Part shown: positions 41,619-52,100 of the stretch, in pieces
Layout of the letters: the number at the start of each line of letters is the position of its first letter
Numbering within the stretch: position 1 is the stretch's first letter
Source: JANQEU01 sp965601455
GTDB lineage: Bacteria; Bacteroidota; Bacteroidia; Cytophagales; Cyclobacteriaceae
Assembly (NCBI GenBank): GCA_965601455.1
Contig: OZ271831.1
Location: forward strand, 4,774,001-4,838,000
DNA length: 64,000 nucleotides
Direction: 5' to 3'
Program-made: the position numbers and the translations under genes
Notes under the pieces: model-generated
What the model saw: only the letters and a program-made list of their open reading frames with translations
What the model was told of the DNA's origin: nothing
The model's database searches: none

Positions 41619-43589
41619 AATCTTACTTTTCAAACGCTTTTTCGGGAGGAAATTGTCTTCCAACGTTTTGGCAAATGGGACTGGAGTATCTAGCGATGCC
41701 TCACGCATTACCGGTGCATCCAAGTAATCAAAACAGTTTTCGTTAACCCAAGCTGCAATCTCTGCACCTATACCTCCTGTTAAGGTATCTTCATGGATAA
41801 CCAGGCATCGTCCGGTTTTCACAACTGACGCTTTCACGGTTTCTTTATCCCATGGGATAAGTGTTCGGAGGTCTATAATCTCAATTTCTGGAAACTCATT
41901 TGAAAGTTCGTTGACCCAGTGAACACACAAACCGTAAGTTACAATGGTTAGCCCATCACCAGTCTTAACGATTTTTGCTTTTCCTATTTCTGTATGATAA
42001 TACCCCTCCGGCACCTGAGAAGTCAGTGATCGATATAAAAACTTATGCTCGAAGAACATGTATGGGTTGGGATCATCCAAAGCTGCCAAAAGAAGACCTT
42101 TTGCATCCTCTGGTGTTGAAGGGTATACAATCTTTAATCCGGGGGTATGAAAGAACCAGGCTTCATTAGATTGGGAATGGAAAGGCCCCGCACCGACTCC
42201 CGCACCTGTAGGCATTCTTACTACTACGTCAGCATGCTGACCCCATCGATAATGTGATTTTGCCAGATTATTCACAATTTGATTAAATCCGCATGTTACG
42301 AAGTCAGCAAATTGCATTTCAACCATGGCCTTATCCCCGGCAATGCTTAAACCCAAAGCCGTACCAATAATCGCTGATTCACACAAAGGAGTATTGCGTA
42401 CCCTATCCTTTCCAAATAAATCAACAAAGCCCTCAGTTATCTTAAAAACACCACCATATTCGGCAATGTCCTGTCCCATCAAAATGAGATTTGGGTGCTT
42501 TTCCATGGCCTCTTTCAGTCCATCCGAGATGGCATCAACAAATCTCATTTCGGTGCTATTCTCCGAGGGGTGGTAACTGGTTGTAGGAGTAGGAAAATAT
42601 ATATCCTTAAGTTCCTTATTTTCTTGACTTGTAATAGGATCTTCCGAAAACGCTGTTTTTACCGCAGAGTCAATATGTTTCTTATTATCAGATTGAATTT
42701 CGGCCAGCAGGTTTTCATCGATCCCTTCTAAAAGCAAGAATTCATGATAATTTCGGATCGGATCTTTCTCTGACCAATATTCCATTAATTCTTTTGGAAC
42801 ATACTTTGTCCCTGAGGCCTCTTCATGTCCTCGCATTCTGAAAGTTCGAGCTTCCAACAAAATAGGAGCTGACGTTTTACGAACCTTTTGGGTTAGATCT
42901 TCCAGAGCATTTAAAACTTCGAGAACATTATTTCCGTCGATACTTTGCGTGTCTATCCCATAAGCGGGACCTTTCACTACAAATGATTCAAAGTTGAATT
43001 GCTCCTTTGAAGGCGTTGATAATCCATAACCGTTATTTTCTACGATGAATATTACAGGAAGCTGCCAGACTGAGGCTACATTCAATGCTTCATGAAAATC
43101 GCCCTCACTACTACCACCGTCGCCAGTGAAAACAATGGTGCATGACTCATCTTTCCGAAGCTTCTTAGCTAGAGCAATCCCATCAGCGATTCCCATTTGA
43201 GGACCTAGGTGAGATATCATCCCAATAATGTTATACTCAGTTGTACCGAAATGAAAGGACCGATCACGTCCGTTGGTAAACCCGTTAGAATTCCCTTGGA
43301 ATTGAGAAAAAAGCCTTGCCATAGGTATACCTCTGGCTGTGAATACTCCGAGGTTACGATGCATTGGCAAAACGAACTCCTCTGTATGTAAGGTCAGCGC
43401 GGCACCAACCGAGATTGCCTCCTGTCCAATTCCAGAAAACCATTTGCTGATCTTTCCTTGTCGGAGTAAGACAAGCATTTTTTCTTCTATCTGCCGAGGA
43501 AGGACAAGCTGTCTATAGATCTCTAATAGTTCTTCATTTGACCTTCCTCTTCGGTCAAATTGCATATTTGTTTTTTCAAGGGTAATCAT
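41598..43589 (-). CDS. 2-oxoacid dehydrogenase E1 component, fused alpha and beta subunits
   Basis: A 663-residue thiamine-pyrophosphate enzyme that decarboxylates a 2-oxoacid (most likely branched-chain) and passes the acyl group to lipoylated E2. The alpha half (to about 330) has GIGQEAISVG, HRNLGV and the TPP motif GDGGSSEGDFHEALN with the closing ENN; the beta half (about 345-663) has GQDIAEYGGVFKITEGF, ESAIIGTALGLS and QFADFVTCGFNQIVN. Fusion of the two chains is usual in Bacteroidota. ATGs at 43589 and 43565 are both possible. lipA, needed to lipoylate E2, is 2 kb downstream on the same strand. Confidence 0.95.
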   Translation of the reverse strand: MITLEKTNMQFDRRGRSNEELLEIYRQLVLPRQIEEKMLVLLRQGKISKWFSGIGQEAISVGAALTLHTEEFVLPMHRNLGVFTARGIPMARLFSQFQGNSNGFTNGRDRSFHFGTTEYNIIGMISHLGPQMGIADGIALAKKLRKDESCTIVFTGDGGSSEGDFHEALNVASVWQLPVIFIVENNGYGLSTPSKEQFNFESFVVKGPAYGIDTQSIDGNNVLEVLNALEDLTQKVRKTSAPILLEARTFRMRGHEEASGTKYVPKELMEYWSEKDPIRNYHEFLLLEGIDENLLAEIQSDNKKHIDSAVKTAFSEDPITSQENKELKDIYFPTPTTSYHPSENSTEMRFVDAISDGLKEAMEKHPNLILMGQDIAEYGGVFKITEGFVDLFGKDRVRNTPLCESAIIGTALGLSIAGDKAMVEMQFADFVTCGFNQIVNNLAKSHYRWGQHADVVVRMPTGAGVGAGPFHSQSNEAWFFHTPGLKIVYPSTPEDAKGLLLAALDDPNPYMFFEHKFLYRSLTSQVPEGYYHTEIGKAKIVKTGDGLTIVTYGLCVHWVNELSNEFPEIEIIDLRTLIPWDKETVKASVVKTGRCLVIHEDTLTGGIGAEIAAWVNENCFDYLDAPVMREASLDTPVPFAKTLEDNFLPKKRLKSKIVDILSY

Positions 43590-43627
43590 TGGGAGTAATG
43601 ACGTCTAAATGCAACCACGATATTAAC

Positions 43628-43635
43628 TATTTTTG
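43628..43635 (+). promoter_or_regulatory. -7 promoter box 6 nt before the M16 peptidase start
   Basis: TATTTTTG matches TAnnTTTG; the ATG at 43642 begins after six bases. I find no -33 element at the expected distance, so the box alone supports this. Confidence 0.4.
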
Positions 43636-43641
43636 GTCGTT

Positions 43642-44880
43642 ATGATCGAATTCGAAGAGTTTGAGCTTGAAAATGGGTTGATAGTAGTCATACACCCAGA
43701 TCCTTCCTCATATGCGGTGTGCCTAAACACATTATATAAAGTAGGATCAAGAAATGAAGACCCAGAGAGGACTGGAATGGCTCACTTATTTGAGCACCTG
43801 ATGTTTGCTGGATCAAAGAATGTATCAAGTTTTGATGTACCGCTTCAAGCTGTTGGGGGAGATAATAACGCATTTACAAATGCTGATATAACGAACTATT
43901 ACACTATTGTACCTTCCGCAAATGTTGAAACGGCTTTCTGGTTGGAATCTGATCGTATGAAGAATCTGGATATCAATAAAAGGTCGCTCGAAGTGCAGAA
44001 GAAGGTTGTTGTTGAGGAGTTTAATCAGCGGTATCTCAATCAACCTTACGGCGATGCCTGGTTGAAAATAAGACCTATAGCGTATCAAAAACATCCTTAC
44101 CGATGGGCAACTATTGGGAAAAATGTGGAGCAGATTCAATCGGTTACCCTAACGGAGGTGGAAGATTTCTACTCAAGATTTTATTCTCCATCTAATGCAA
44201 TTCTAGTGGTTTCGGGTTCCATTGATTATAAGAGGGGAAGAGCTCTTGCCGAAAAGTGGTTCGGCGATATCCAAAAAAAGACTCACACGGAACAGTTATT
44301 GACTCAAGAACCTGTTCAGGAAGAATACCGACAGATTCAAGTCCGGGGAAGAGTACCAAATGAGGCTCTTTATATGGTTTATCACATGCCAGGCAGAAAA
44401 GAAAAAGCTTACTATGCTTGTGACTTGCTTAGCGATCTTCTTGGAAATGGGAAGTCATCAAGTTTGTATCAAGAACTGGTTAGGAAGAAAGAAATGATGT
44501 CATCAGTCAGTTGTTATGTAACGGGAAATGCCGATCCCGGCTTGTTTGTTATTGAAGGTAAACTGAAAGATGGATTTTCATTCCAGGATATTAAGGATTC
44601 AATTAGCGAAGAAATTGAAAAACTCGCAAAAGGAAATACCAGAATCGATGAGTCTCTATCGAAGGTTAAAAATATGGCAGAATCATCAGTGACATTTGGA
44701 AACGTTGAGCTTTTGAACCGATCGATGAGTCTTGCCTATGCATCTTTCCTTGGCAATACAGGATTGGTGAACGAAGAGGTACGACATATTCAATCAGTAG
44801 ATGTTTCTGATATTGTACAACAAGCTGGAGACGTTTTAAAGGATGATAATGTTAGCGTATTAGAATATCATAAGAAATGA
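43642..44880 (+). CDS. M16 family (insulinase-like) zinc peptidase
   Basis: A 412-residue peptidase. The inverted zinc motif HLFEH (GMAHLFEHLMFAG) and the downstream VVVEEFNQR glutamate are both present, so this is a catalytic rather than an inactive partner chain. The C-terminal M16 half (SPSNAILVVSGSIDY, MVYHMPGRKEKAYYACDLLSDLL) is complete. Bacteroidota often encode a second, inactive M16 chain alongside; none is adjacent here. No signal peptide is visible, so it is likely cytoplasmic or periplasmic by another route. The ATG at 43642 is chosen over a TTG at 43633. It ends by ATGA overlap with ispF. Confidence 0.93.
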   Translation: MIEFEEFELENGLIVVIHPDPSSYAVCLNTLYKVGSRNEDPERTGMAHLFEHLMFAGSKNVSSFDVPLQAVGGDNNAFTNADITNYYTIVPSANVETAFWLESDRMKNLDINKRSLEVQKKVVVEEFNQRYLNQPYGDAWLKIRPIAYQKHPYRWATIGKNVEQIQSVTLTEVEDFYSRFYSPSNAILVVSGSIDYKRGRALAEKWFGDIQKKTHTEQLLTQEPVQEEYRQIQVRGRVPNEALYMVYHMPGRKEKAYYACDLLSDLLGNGKSSSLYQELVRKKEMMSSVSCYVTGNADPGLFVIEGKLKDGFSFQDIKDSISEEIEKLAKGNTRIDESLSKVKNMAESSVTFGNVELLNRSMSLAYASFLGNTGLVNEEVRHIQSVDVSDIVQQAGDVLKDDNVSVLEYHKK

Positions 44881-45365
44881 AACCAAACATCAGAATAGGA
44901 TATGGTTACGATGTACATCAATTGGCAGATGGGGAGGAGTTCTGGCTAGGTGGAATCCTACTGGAACACGAGAAAGGATCTGTTGGTCATTCGGATGCTG
45001 ATGTTCTTATTCACGTTATTTGTGACGCATTACTCGGTGCGGCCAACCTACGTGATATCGGATATCATTTTTCCGATAAGGATCCACAGTACAAAGGGAT
45101 AGACAGCAAAATCCTATTGAAAAATGTAGTCGATTTGATTTCGAAAAAAGGATACAAAGTAGGAAATATCGATTCGACCATATGTCTACAGCGTCCAAAG
45201 ATTGGAAAATACATTCCGAAGATGCAGGCCAAACTTGCCGAAGTTATGGGAATATCCAGTGAGGATATAACGATAAAGGCAACCACCACTGAATGGTTGG
45301 GATTTGTTGGAAAGGAAGAAGGAATATCCGCGCACGCTGCGGCCTTAATCTACAAAGAAGGCTAG
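44877..45365 (+). CDS. ispF: 2-C-methyl-D-erythritol 2,4-cyclodiphosphate synthase
   Basis: A 162-residue homotrimeric enzyme of the non-mevalonate isoprenoid pathway. The zinc ligands Asp12 and His14 (GYDVH) and His46 (ADVLIH) are intact, as are GHSDAD and the FSDKDPQYKGIDS loop, and the KATTTEWLGFVGKEEGI signature. It is translated by ATGA overlap with the M16 gene. Its TAG stop shares a CTAG palindrome with the stop of the convergent DUF4302 gene. Confidence 0.98.
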   Translation: MKPNIRIGYGYDVHQLADGEEFWLGGILLEHEKGSVGHSDADVLIHVICDALLGAANLRDIGYHFSDKDPQYKGIDSKILLKNVVDLISKKGYKVGNIDSTICLQRPKIGKYIPKMQAKLAEVMGISSEDITIKATTTEWLGFVGKEEGISAHAAALIYKEG

Positions 45366-46774
45366 TTCTCAACAAGCAGCAACTCGTATCCATTGCATGG
45401 GTTGTATAACCAATAAATTGTCAACCCATCAAAGTAATCGAAATCGTAGATGTACATGGTGTTTCCAGAGAATACTTCCTCCAGAATACCTAAAACCGCA
45501 CTTCTTTCCGAACTTGAAACATCACCAAGAGTATAAAACTGATCAGAGAAATTGAAGCTTATTCGATTTAGCTCCTTAACGGGCTCTACTTCATTGAATA
45601 TCCATTTTGTATTTCCAAGTGTATCGGTTGCTATAAAACCCAGCATGTTATCGGGCAATGTATCGTTTTCGATATCGTAGAAGAATACAAGTGCTCCGGC
45701 ATCGGGGAGGTTATCATTGATAACTCCTTCTTCTTGTAACGAATTTCCCTCTTCATCAAAAATGAAGAAAGCGTTGACCAGATAAATGCCATTTTCTACA
45801 AATCCTGAACCGTCGCTACTGATCAAACTTTTTATGATACTAGCGTCTCCGTAAGGTTCCGAGGATGCGTTGAAAGTAGGGGTTTGTGTTCCTGTTCCAG
45901 CACATAATTGAGGTCCGTTTTCCGTAAATTCACCAATTTCCAGTTGATCAATTATATATGGTTGATCGTCAAGAGTAAATGATATCGGTGTATTAAGTAT
46001 CATTTTTCCATCCCTGAATGTATACCCTGAGAATTGATTGAGAACCAGAAAATTGTCGTTTGCAAGGATTTCCGATTCGGTCGTTCCTTCAGCAGCAAGT
46101 TCTGCTATGATAAACCTCCCAGTGATATCGATTAACCAGAATAATGAAATGTTCTCTTCAGCAAGCACAAGTTGTTGGCGAGGGGATTCGAGGTTGCTTT
46201 GGCCAAAAATGAATTCCCCGATTGTCACTGGCCCATTACCCTGAAAGGCATCGATCTGCTCAAACAGGGTGGTACTAAACTCTGACCTTTCATTTCCAGT
46301 TGCAGGTTCAAATACAATCTCGGTAATTGATTCGAGATCAGATTTACTTGAAAAGACCAGGTTTTGACCTTCCGCTCTCTCATAAATGAATTCGAATTCT
46401 CCTTCCAACGCCCCGTTTCCCAGGTCGAACAGGTAGTGAAAAACGACATAGGATTCGAATATGAGCTCAATGTTCAAACTGGCATCGATTCGGTAGGTGA
46501 TATTAGATTCCAGGTATTCTCCACCCTCTGCAATTACATCAGAACGAATCTGGACATTTCCGTTAGCGTCAAAATCGAGGAGAATTAGGAAGGATCCTGA
46601 CGAATTGTTTGGCCGATAATTAACCTTCCATCCGTTAGAGGGAGCAGTTAACTCGGCCACAAGGTTTTCTTTTGCGGCAGCTACTCTTTCTGTTACCGAG
46701 GGGATGGTTGGTTCTTCATCCCTGCAGGAAAAAGTCATGAATCCTGCAAATACGATAAGTAAGAGGGGTCTCAT
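45362..46774 (-). CDS. DUF4302 domain lipoprotein
   Basis: A 470-residue lipoprotein: signal peptide ending TFSC (Cys17). The mature N-terminus (ERVAAAKENLVAELTAPSNGWKVNYRPN) matches the start of DUF4302 proteins, followed by strand-rich surface-protein sequence. The family is regularly the last gene of SusC/SusD operons that also contain the zinc metallohydrolase, and it is probably a surface-exposed binding protein; the ligand is unknown. It overlaps the metallohydrolase stop by ATGA. Confidence 0.88.
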   Translation of the reverse strand: MRPLLLIVFAGFMTFSCRDEEPTIPSVTERVAAAKENLVAELTAPSNGWKVNYRPNNSSGSFLILLDFDANGNVQIRSDVIAEGGEYLESNITYRIDASLNIELIFESYVVFHYLFDLGNGALEGEFEFIYERAEGQNLVFSSKSDLESITEIVFEPATGNERSEFSTTLFEQIDAFQGNGPVTIGEFIFGQSNLESPRQQLVLAEENISLFWLIDITGRFIIAELAAEGTTESEILANDNFLVLNQFSGYTFRDGKMILNTPISFTLDDQPYIIDQLEIGEFTENGPQLCAGTGTQTPTFNASSEPYGDASIIKSLISSDGSGFVENGIYLVNAFFIFDEEGNSLQEEGVINDNLPDAGALVFFYDIENDTLPDNMLGFIATDTLGNTKWIFNEVEPVKELNRISFNFSDQFYTLGDVSSSERSAVLGILEEVFSGNTMYIYDFDYFDGLTIYWLYNPCNGYELLLVEN

Positions 46775-47634
46775 AATCTACTCTGTATTTCAATTCTTAT
46801 TTCATCGAGATCCAAGCTTGTCACTTTTTCGTAGTGCGAAACAATCGAGGTTATTTTTGTAGTAATCATTGCCCTTCCGTCATTTCTTTGGGTACAATCG
46901 TCATCCGGACAGTTTTCTTCCAGCTGCAGGAAGTTTTCACTGAACTCCGGATCAAAAAGATAGAATGCTACCATCTCAGCAAAGTCTTCATTCGGGCTAC
47001 TGGTACCATAAGGAGAAACAAAACCCCGTTGAAGAGCTTCCTCATTGTCCAATACAAACCATGAACCGGAGCTGGTATATCCGGTAGGTGAAATGGTTTC
47101 GTATGCGTTTGGAAGTTTATAACGTTGATGAACGATGTGTGCAAATTCGTGGTAGATGGTTTGGAGTTGCTGTCTTCTCCATTCCAGGTCATTTTCGTCG
47201 AGGAAATTTGTTTCGGTCAGAGTTATTCGAGCCCCTGCATCCGCAGTTCCCAAAAGCCTTAATCCATTTTCAAGAATGGATCCTCCAACCAGTATAATTT
47301 CGGGAGGAACGTGGGTGGCAAAGAATTCTTCTCCATTCCGAACTTCTACGTATGGCTCAATCCAATAAAACTCAAGGAAATCCAGCATGGGTCGGACAAT
47401 CTCCAGTTTTGGAGGTGTAGCCCTCTGGCCAGGTCGAAGGTATCTATCAACGAACTTGTACCGAATGGCCATGTCGTACTTATCCGTAAAGTTTTCCTGA
47501 ATATAGATGTCCAGCTCAGTTTGATTCTCGATATCCGTTTCCGTAACCGGCACATCGAGTTCTTCGGTTGGATAACAAGCCGATAGAACCATTATTAATG
47601 AGAGGAATGCCAGTTTTTTTATTGTCAACATCAT
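46771..47634 (-). CDS. SusCD-associated zinc metallohydrolase lipoprotein
   Basis: A 287-residue lipoprotein (signal ending VLSAC, Cys20) with a gluzincin-type HEFAH motif at residues 162-166 in QTIYHEFAHIVHQRY; a later NEDFAEMVAFYLF segment supplies the likely third zinc ligand Glu. This is the family known to be encoded beside RagA/SusC and RagB/SusD importers. It would cleave a peptide or protein substrate at the cell surface before uptake. ATGA overlaps join it to SusD and to DUF4302. Confidence 0.9.
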   Translation of the reverse strand: MMLTIKKLAFLSLIMVLSACYPTEELDVPVTETDIENQTELDIYIQENFTDKYDMAIRYKFVDRYLRPGQRATPPKLEIVRPMLDFLEFYWIEPYVEVRNGEEFFATHVPPEIILVGGSILENGLRLLGTADAGARITLTETNFLDENDLEWRRQQLQTIYHEFAHIVHQRYKLPNAYETISPTGYTSSGSWFVLDNEEALQRGFVSPYGTSSPNEDFAEMVAFYLFDPEFSENFLQLEENCPDDDCTQRNDGRAMITTKITSIVSHYEKVTSLDLDEIRIEIQSRL

Positions 47635-49118
47635 CTTGGATTTTCTTCTAAACCACCAACTTCAACAGCAGATTTAGGGATCTGCAAAACCCTTCTGGGA
47701 TCATTCACTGAGAGCAACATTCCCGATTCCCTGCTTATATCAATACCTAAACGATTTAAATCAAGCCATCGCATACCTTGAAGAATGAATTCTTTTCTCC
47801 TTTCAAATAACAGTATATTGTAAAGTGTCAATTGGTCTGAAAAACCAGGATCGTTGTCGACACCTAACCATATTCGATAATTCTCCATTGAAACTTCTAT
47901 GTCACCAGAGTATCTTCTTTCTGAAAAAACTCTAAGGTCGGATAGAGCACTTTCAATCTGTGGAGGAGAAGTAAGAATCTTAGCCTCGATACGATTCAAT
48001 AATACTTCCTCACCCCGGAAAACAGGCTCAATGTAGTAGGGTAGACCTACATTCGAATTCAAGCTGCTTCTTTCGAAGAGTAGTTGATACCTCACTGGTA
48101 ATACAGCATTAATTCCACGAACAAATGATGGTTCTTCTCTTTCATCCGTGCTATTGAAAAACGGATTGAGATCACTGAAAAGGTCCCGATAGAATGTAGT
48201 TACCGGCCCATACCCCAGGCTTGGGATCTGGACGAGGGAAATTTTTCGCATAAGAAGCAAGTTTGCTGGATCATCGACAGACGAGAACAAAGCGGGATAG
48301 CCCTGGATGGAAGACTTCGCAGCCAGGTACTCCTCCGATGTCATGTCTCTTACAAAGGCTGCAGGATCAGCACCCAGCAATTGATTACTATACTCAAGGC
48401 ACCGTAGCAAATCCCCACGAAATAAATAAAACCTCGAAGCAAAGGCCAACGCCGCATTCCGGTTAAAATGATATTTTCCAGATGTCTCAAAGAATGTATC
48501 ATCAATTTTCTCTAATCCGATCAGTAGATCTTCTTCTACATTTTCATATACTCTCCGTACACTATTTCTCTCGTATTGTTGGATGAAATTCACCTCTGGC
48601 TCTGTGATGTAGGGCACACCTGGATCACTACCAGAAGTTTGTAGATTAAAGGGCTTGCCAAATAGGTTAACGAGCATGAAGTGTCCATAGGCTCTTGCAA
48701 GTCGTGCTTCGGCTTCAATCGCATCTTTCCGCCGAATTTCTTCTGGAGTTTCTGCAGGAAGCTCTTCAAGAATGTTTAAAACCTCGTTGGCATGTGCAAT
48801 GGCATTGTACGTCTCGTACCAGTAAAACCCAGGAGTGTCCTGGTAATCAGGACCCTGCTCGACATCTTCCCAGAAGAACACATCATGCTCAGGACGTTTA
48901 TTTGTACCTGTGGTAACATCTACATCGTCGGTCATCCAATCAGTAAACCCTTTACTAGCAACTGAATAGGCGTTAGTAAGCACCTGAGCAGCTTTATCCA
49001 GGTTGTTCAGGTCAACCCTGTTATCAGGGACTTCATCCAAGAAGCTATCGCAGGCGGATAACATCGCAACCAGGACAAACACCAATATACCTTTTCCTAT
49101 GTTTTCCTTGATTGTCAT
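47631..49118 (-). CDS. RagB/SusD family nutrient-uptake lipoprotein
   Basis: A 495-residue lipoprotein (lipobox MLSAC, Cys23, followed by DSFLDEVPDNRVDL) with the helical TPR-like SusD fold: AYSVASKGFTDWM, YNAIAHANEVLNIL, RLARAYGHFMLVNLFGKPF, and a C-terminal FERRKEFILQGMRWLDLNRLGI segment. It caps the SusC channel at the cell surface and binds the substrate. Start ATG overlaps the SusC stop. The associated metallohydrolase suggests a peptidic substrate rather than a glycan; no glycoside hydrolase is nearby. Confidence 0.95.
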   Translation of the reverse strand: MTIKENIGKGILVFVLVAMLSACDSFLDEVPDNRVDLNNLDKAAQVLTNAYSVASKGFTDWMTDDVDVTTGTNKRPEHDVFFWEDVEQGPDYQDTPGFYWYETYNAIAHANEVLNILEELPAETPEEIRRKDAIEAEARLARAYGHFMLVNLFGKPFNLQTSGSDPGVPYITEPEVNFIQQYERNSVRRVYENVEEDLLIGLEKIDDTFFETSGKYHFNRNAALAFASRFYLFRGDLLRCLEYSNQLLGADPAAFVRDMTSEEYLAAKSSIQGYPALFSSVDDPANLLLMRKISLVQIPSLGYGPVTTFYRDLFSDLNPFFNSTDEREEPSFVRGINAVLPVRYQLLFERSSLNSNVGLPYYIEPVFRGEEVLLNRIEAKILTSPPQIESALSDLRVFSERRYSGDIEVSMENYRIWLGVDNDPGFSDQLTLYNILLFERRKEFILQGMRWLDLNRLGIDISRESGMLLSVNDPRRVLQIPKSAVEVGGLEENPR

Positions 49119-52100
49119 AATCCGATAACCAGTGAGAATGTTATTAATCTAGGTTGTGGTAATGAGACACCCCCCGAGCTAAAAAATTCAGGATCCTGTC
49201 CCCGTAAGTTTTCCCAGTCTGCATACAGAAGAGCAAGATTTTGTCCTTCTACCGAAAAAGATCCGCTGTTTATCCCAATATTATCCAGCAAACGGGCAGG
49301 AAGCGCGTATGAGAAACGAACATTTTTCAATCGTACATAGTCTCCATCGGCCACGCGAACATCGCTTTTATTGAAAAGAGAATAGGCCAGATTGATGTTC
49401 CCATCCGTTTGAGTGATTCCCTGATCCAAGATCACAGGGATATCTGTTAATTCTTCATCACCGGGGACTGCCCAGCGTTCTACCAACTCACCTGGAAGTG
49501 CGACAAAATCGTTATATGATGCAAAGAATGCATCGTTTAATCTGATTTTATAATCGTATTTGTAGGATATCAGAAAACTGAATGTAAAATTTTTATACTG
49601 TAAAGTATTTGTGATCCCACCTGCTCCACGTGGTTCAGTGGGGCCTTCGTACTTGAGTGTCTCAGTGAAACCCTCTCTTTCCTGTAGATCGAATTCGAAA
49701 ACACGCTCACCTTCTGGACTTAAGAAAGTTGGTATCCCATTTTCATTGAGACCAGCAAAACGCACCGAGTACAAACCCCTCCTGGGACCTCCTAAGGCTG
49801 CCGCACCACCCGCACCGATACCGTCTGCCAGGCGAGGGCCAAAATCGAGTTTTGTGATTCTGTCATTGGTGTATCCAATGTTGAAATTAGTGGACCAACT
49901 GAAGTTCTGAGTTTCATAGTTAGTGGTTGTCAGTGATAGTTCATATCCGTCAGAAGCCATGTCGGCAAAATTCCCCACCTTCAATGCTTGTCCTCCAATA
50001 CCGCTTGTCAAGACTGCTCCCACCAAGTCGAAAGAGTTTCTTGTGTAGTAATCAGCGGAACCGGTGATCCGGGAATTAAATAAGCTAAAGTCCATACCCA
50101 CATTAAATTCACGAAGTTTTTCCCAGGTAAGTTCCTTATTGGTGAGATCTCGAATTTGTAGGACAGGTTCGACATCGTCTGGTCGTACAGTTACATCGGC
50201 CTGTAGATTTAAAATAGCACTTGCTTGTGGAGGTAGGTTTCCGGAAACTCCATAGGTCGCCCTGACTTTAAGGTCATCTAGAAAAGAGAAATTCATGAAT
50301 GATTCGTTTGATGCATTCCAGGCCCCACTTACATTCCAGGTTGGTAGATACCGTGCCCTCTGGGTACGTCCAAGTTGGTTAGACCCGTCGTATCGAACAG
50401 TGAAATTGGCAATGTATTTCGATTGGTACGCATAACCTCCGTTGAAGAACCAACCGATGAATCGATCCTTGAATTCCGCCAGACTGTAGTAGTCGATATT
50501 TTGGCTGTTAAAAAACTCGATGATTTTGGGGTCTGTAATTACGATTCCACCACTTTCATGAATAACTCCGATACCAGTTGCACTGATTTCTGACCGATCG
50601 GTGAATCGGATTTCTTGTCCGGCCAATACATTGATGTCGTGTACGGAACTAATGTTTTTGGACCATTCCCCACTAATTCGGCTAAAAATATTGAGTAAGT
50701 CTGTTTGATCCAGATAGCTAAAACCTCCCTGTGGTAGAACCACTGCAGGATTCAACCCCGGATTACTGGGGTCATTGAACAATAAGTTGTTTGATTCCTG
50801 GATGAATTGTGTCTGGTTTGCACGATAAGCTTCTGCCTGATTGGAATTTTCGTTGACCGTGTGCTCTCTTTTTGTAGAAGCATAACGGGCCTGGAAAACA
50901 CCTTTTAACTGGATATCATCCGTAGGTTTAACCTCAAAATCAGTCTGGCCGGATACATCGACAACATTTATGTCGATGAAATTAAATTTCAATTCATCAA
51001 GGATGTTGAATGGAGTAAAGTTTCTGCGGAAATATTCCTTATTTCCTTCTTCGTCAAATGCTCTTATAGATCGGGCGGTATTTAGAGCATATGAAAGGGG
51101 GTTAATATCAAAGTTTCTACTGAACTGTCCGGTGATTGGGTCAAATTCCCGATTCCGTGTTCCTGGGACTCGCTGATTACGATAGGTAGCGGTCGTTTTT
51201 AGTCCGAATGAGAATCGATCGGAGATGAAATAGGTATTTCTTGCTGTCCCTGTTATCCGTTGGACATTATCAGCAATGGTTTGTCCTTGATCGTTTAAGT
51301 AAGAGATCGAATAATAGCTGTTGTTTCTTTCATTCCCTGCTGTAAAACTTAGACTGTGTTGCTGTTGAAGTCCGAAATTGTTGAATAGTAAGTCAAACCA
51401 ATCGGTATTTGCATTTTCGTATTGGTTCAGAAATTCCTCATTTAGGCCACCTCCGGGACCCCAGTCAAGGTCGTGATTCGCAATAAGCGCGAAGTGTTTG
51501 CCCATGGCTCCATAGTTTTGCGCCCTAACGGAGGTGCTAATATCGATCAGGCCTTTCTCGAATAACTCCCGATAAACTTCCATCTCCTCTGCCGAGTTCA
51601 ATAGATCGAACTGTCTATATGTCGGTCTTATTTTTCCGGAGTAGTTACCCGTGTAATTAACTCGTAAAGCACCACTTTTTCCTCTCTTGGTCGTAATCAC
51701 TATAACTCCGTTAGCGGCCCTTGCGCCATAAATAGCTGTTGCGGAAGCGTCTTTCAATATTTGAAAAGAGGCAATATCTGATGGGTTGAGGTTGGCAACA
51801 GAGGAACTTACAAGTGTATTTGCATTTCCAGAAATGAAGTCCTCTGTATTTACATTTGAAAGATCTTCCAGGATAACACCGTCCACAACAAATAGTGGTT
51901 GATTATTTCCGTTGATGGATGTATTACCACGGATACGAATTTTAGGAGACGTGCCAAAGGTACCAGATACGTTGTCTACGTTGACACCCGCAACCTGGCC
52001 TTCCAGCGCTCGACTCACGTCAGGCATTCCGGCGGCTGCCACATCTTCCATGCTGACATTTTCAGCAGCACCTGTAAAAAGTTTTCTATTGAGCTCCTGG

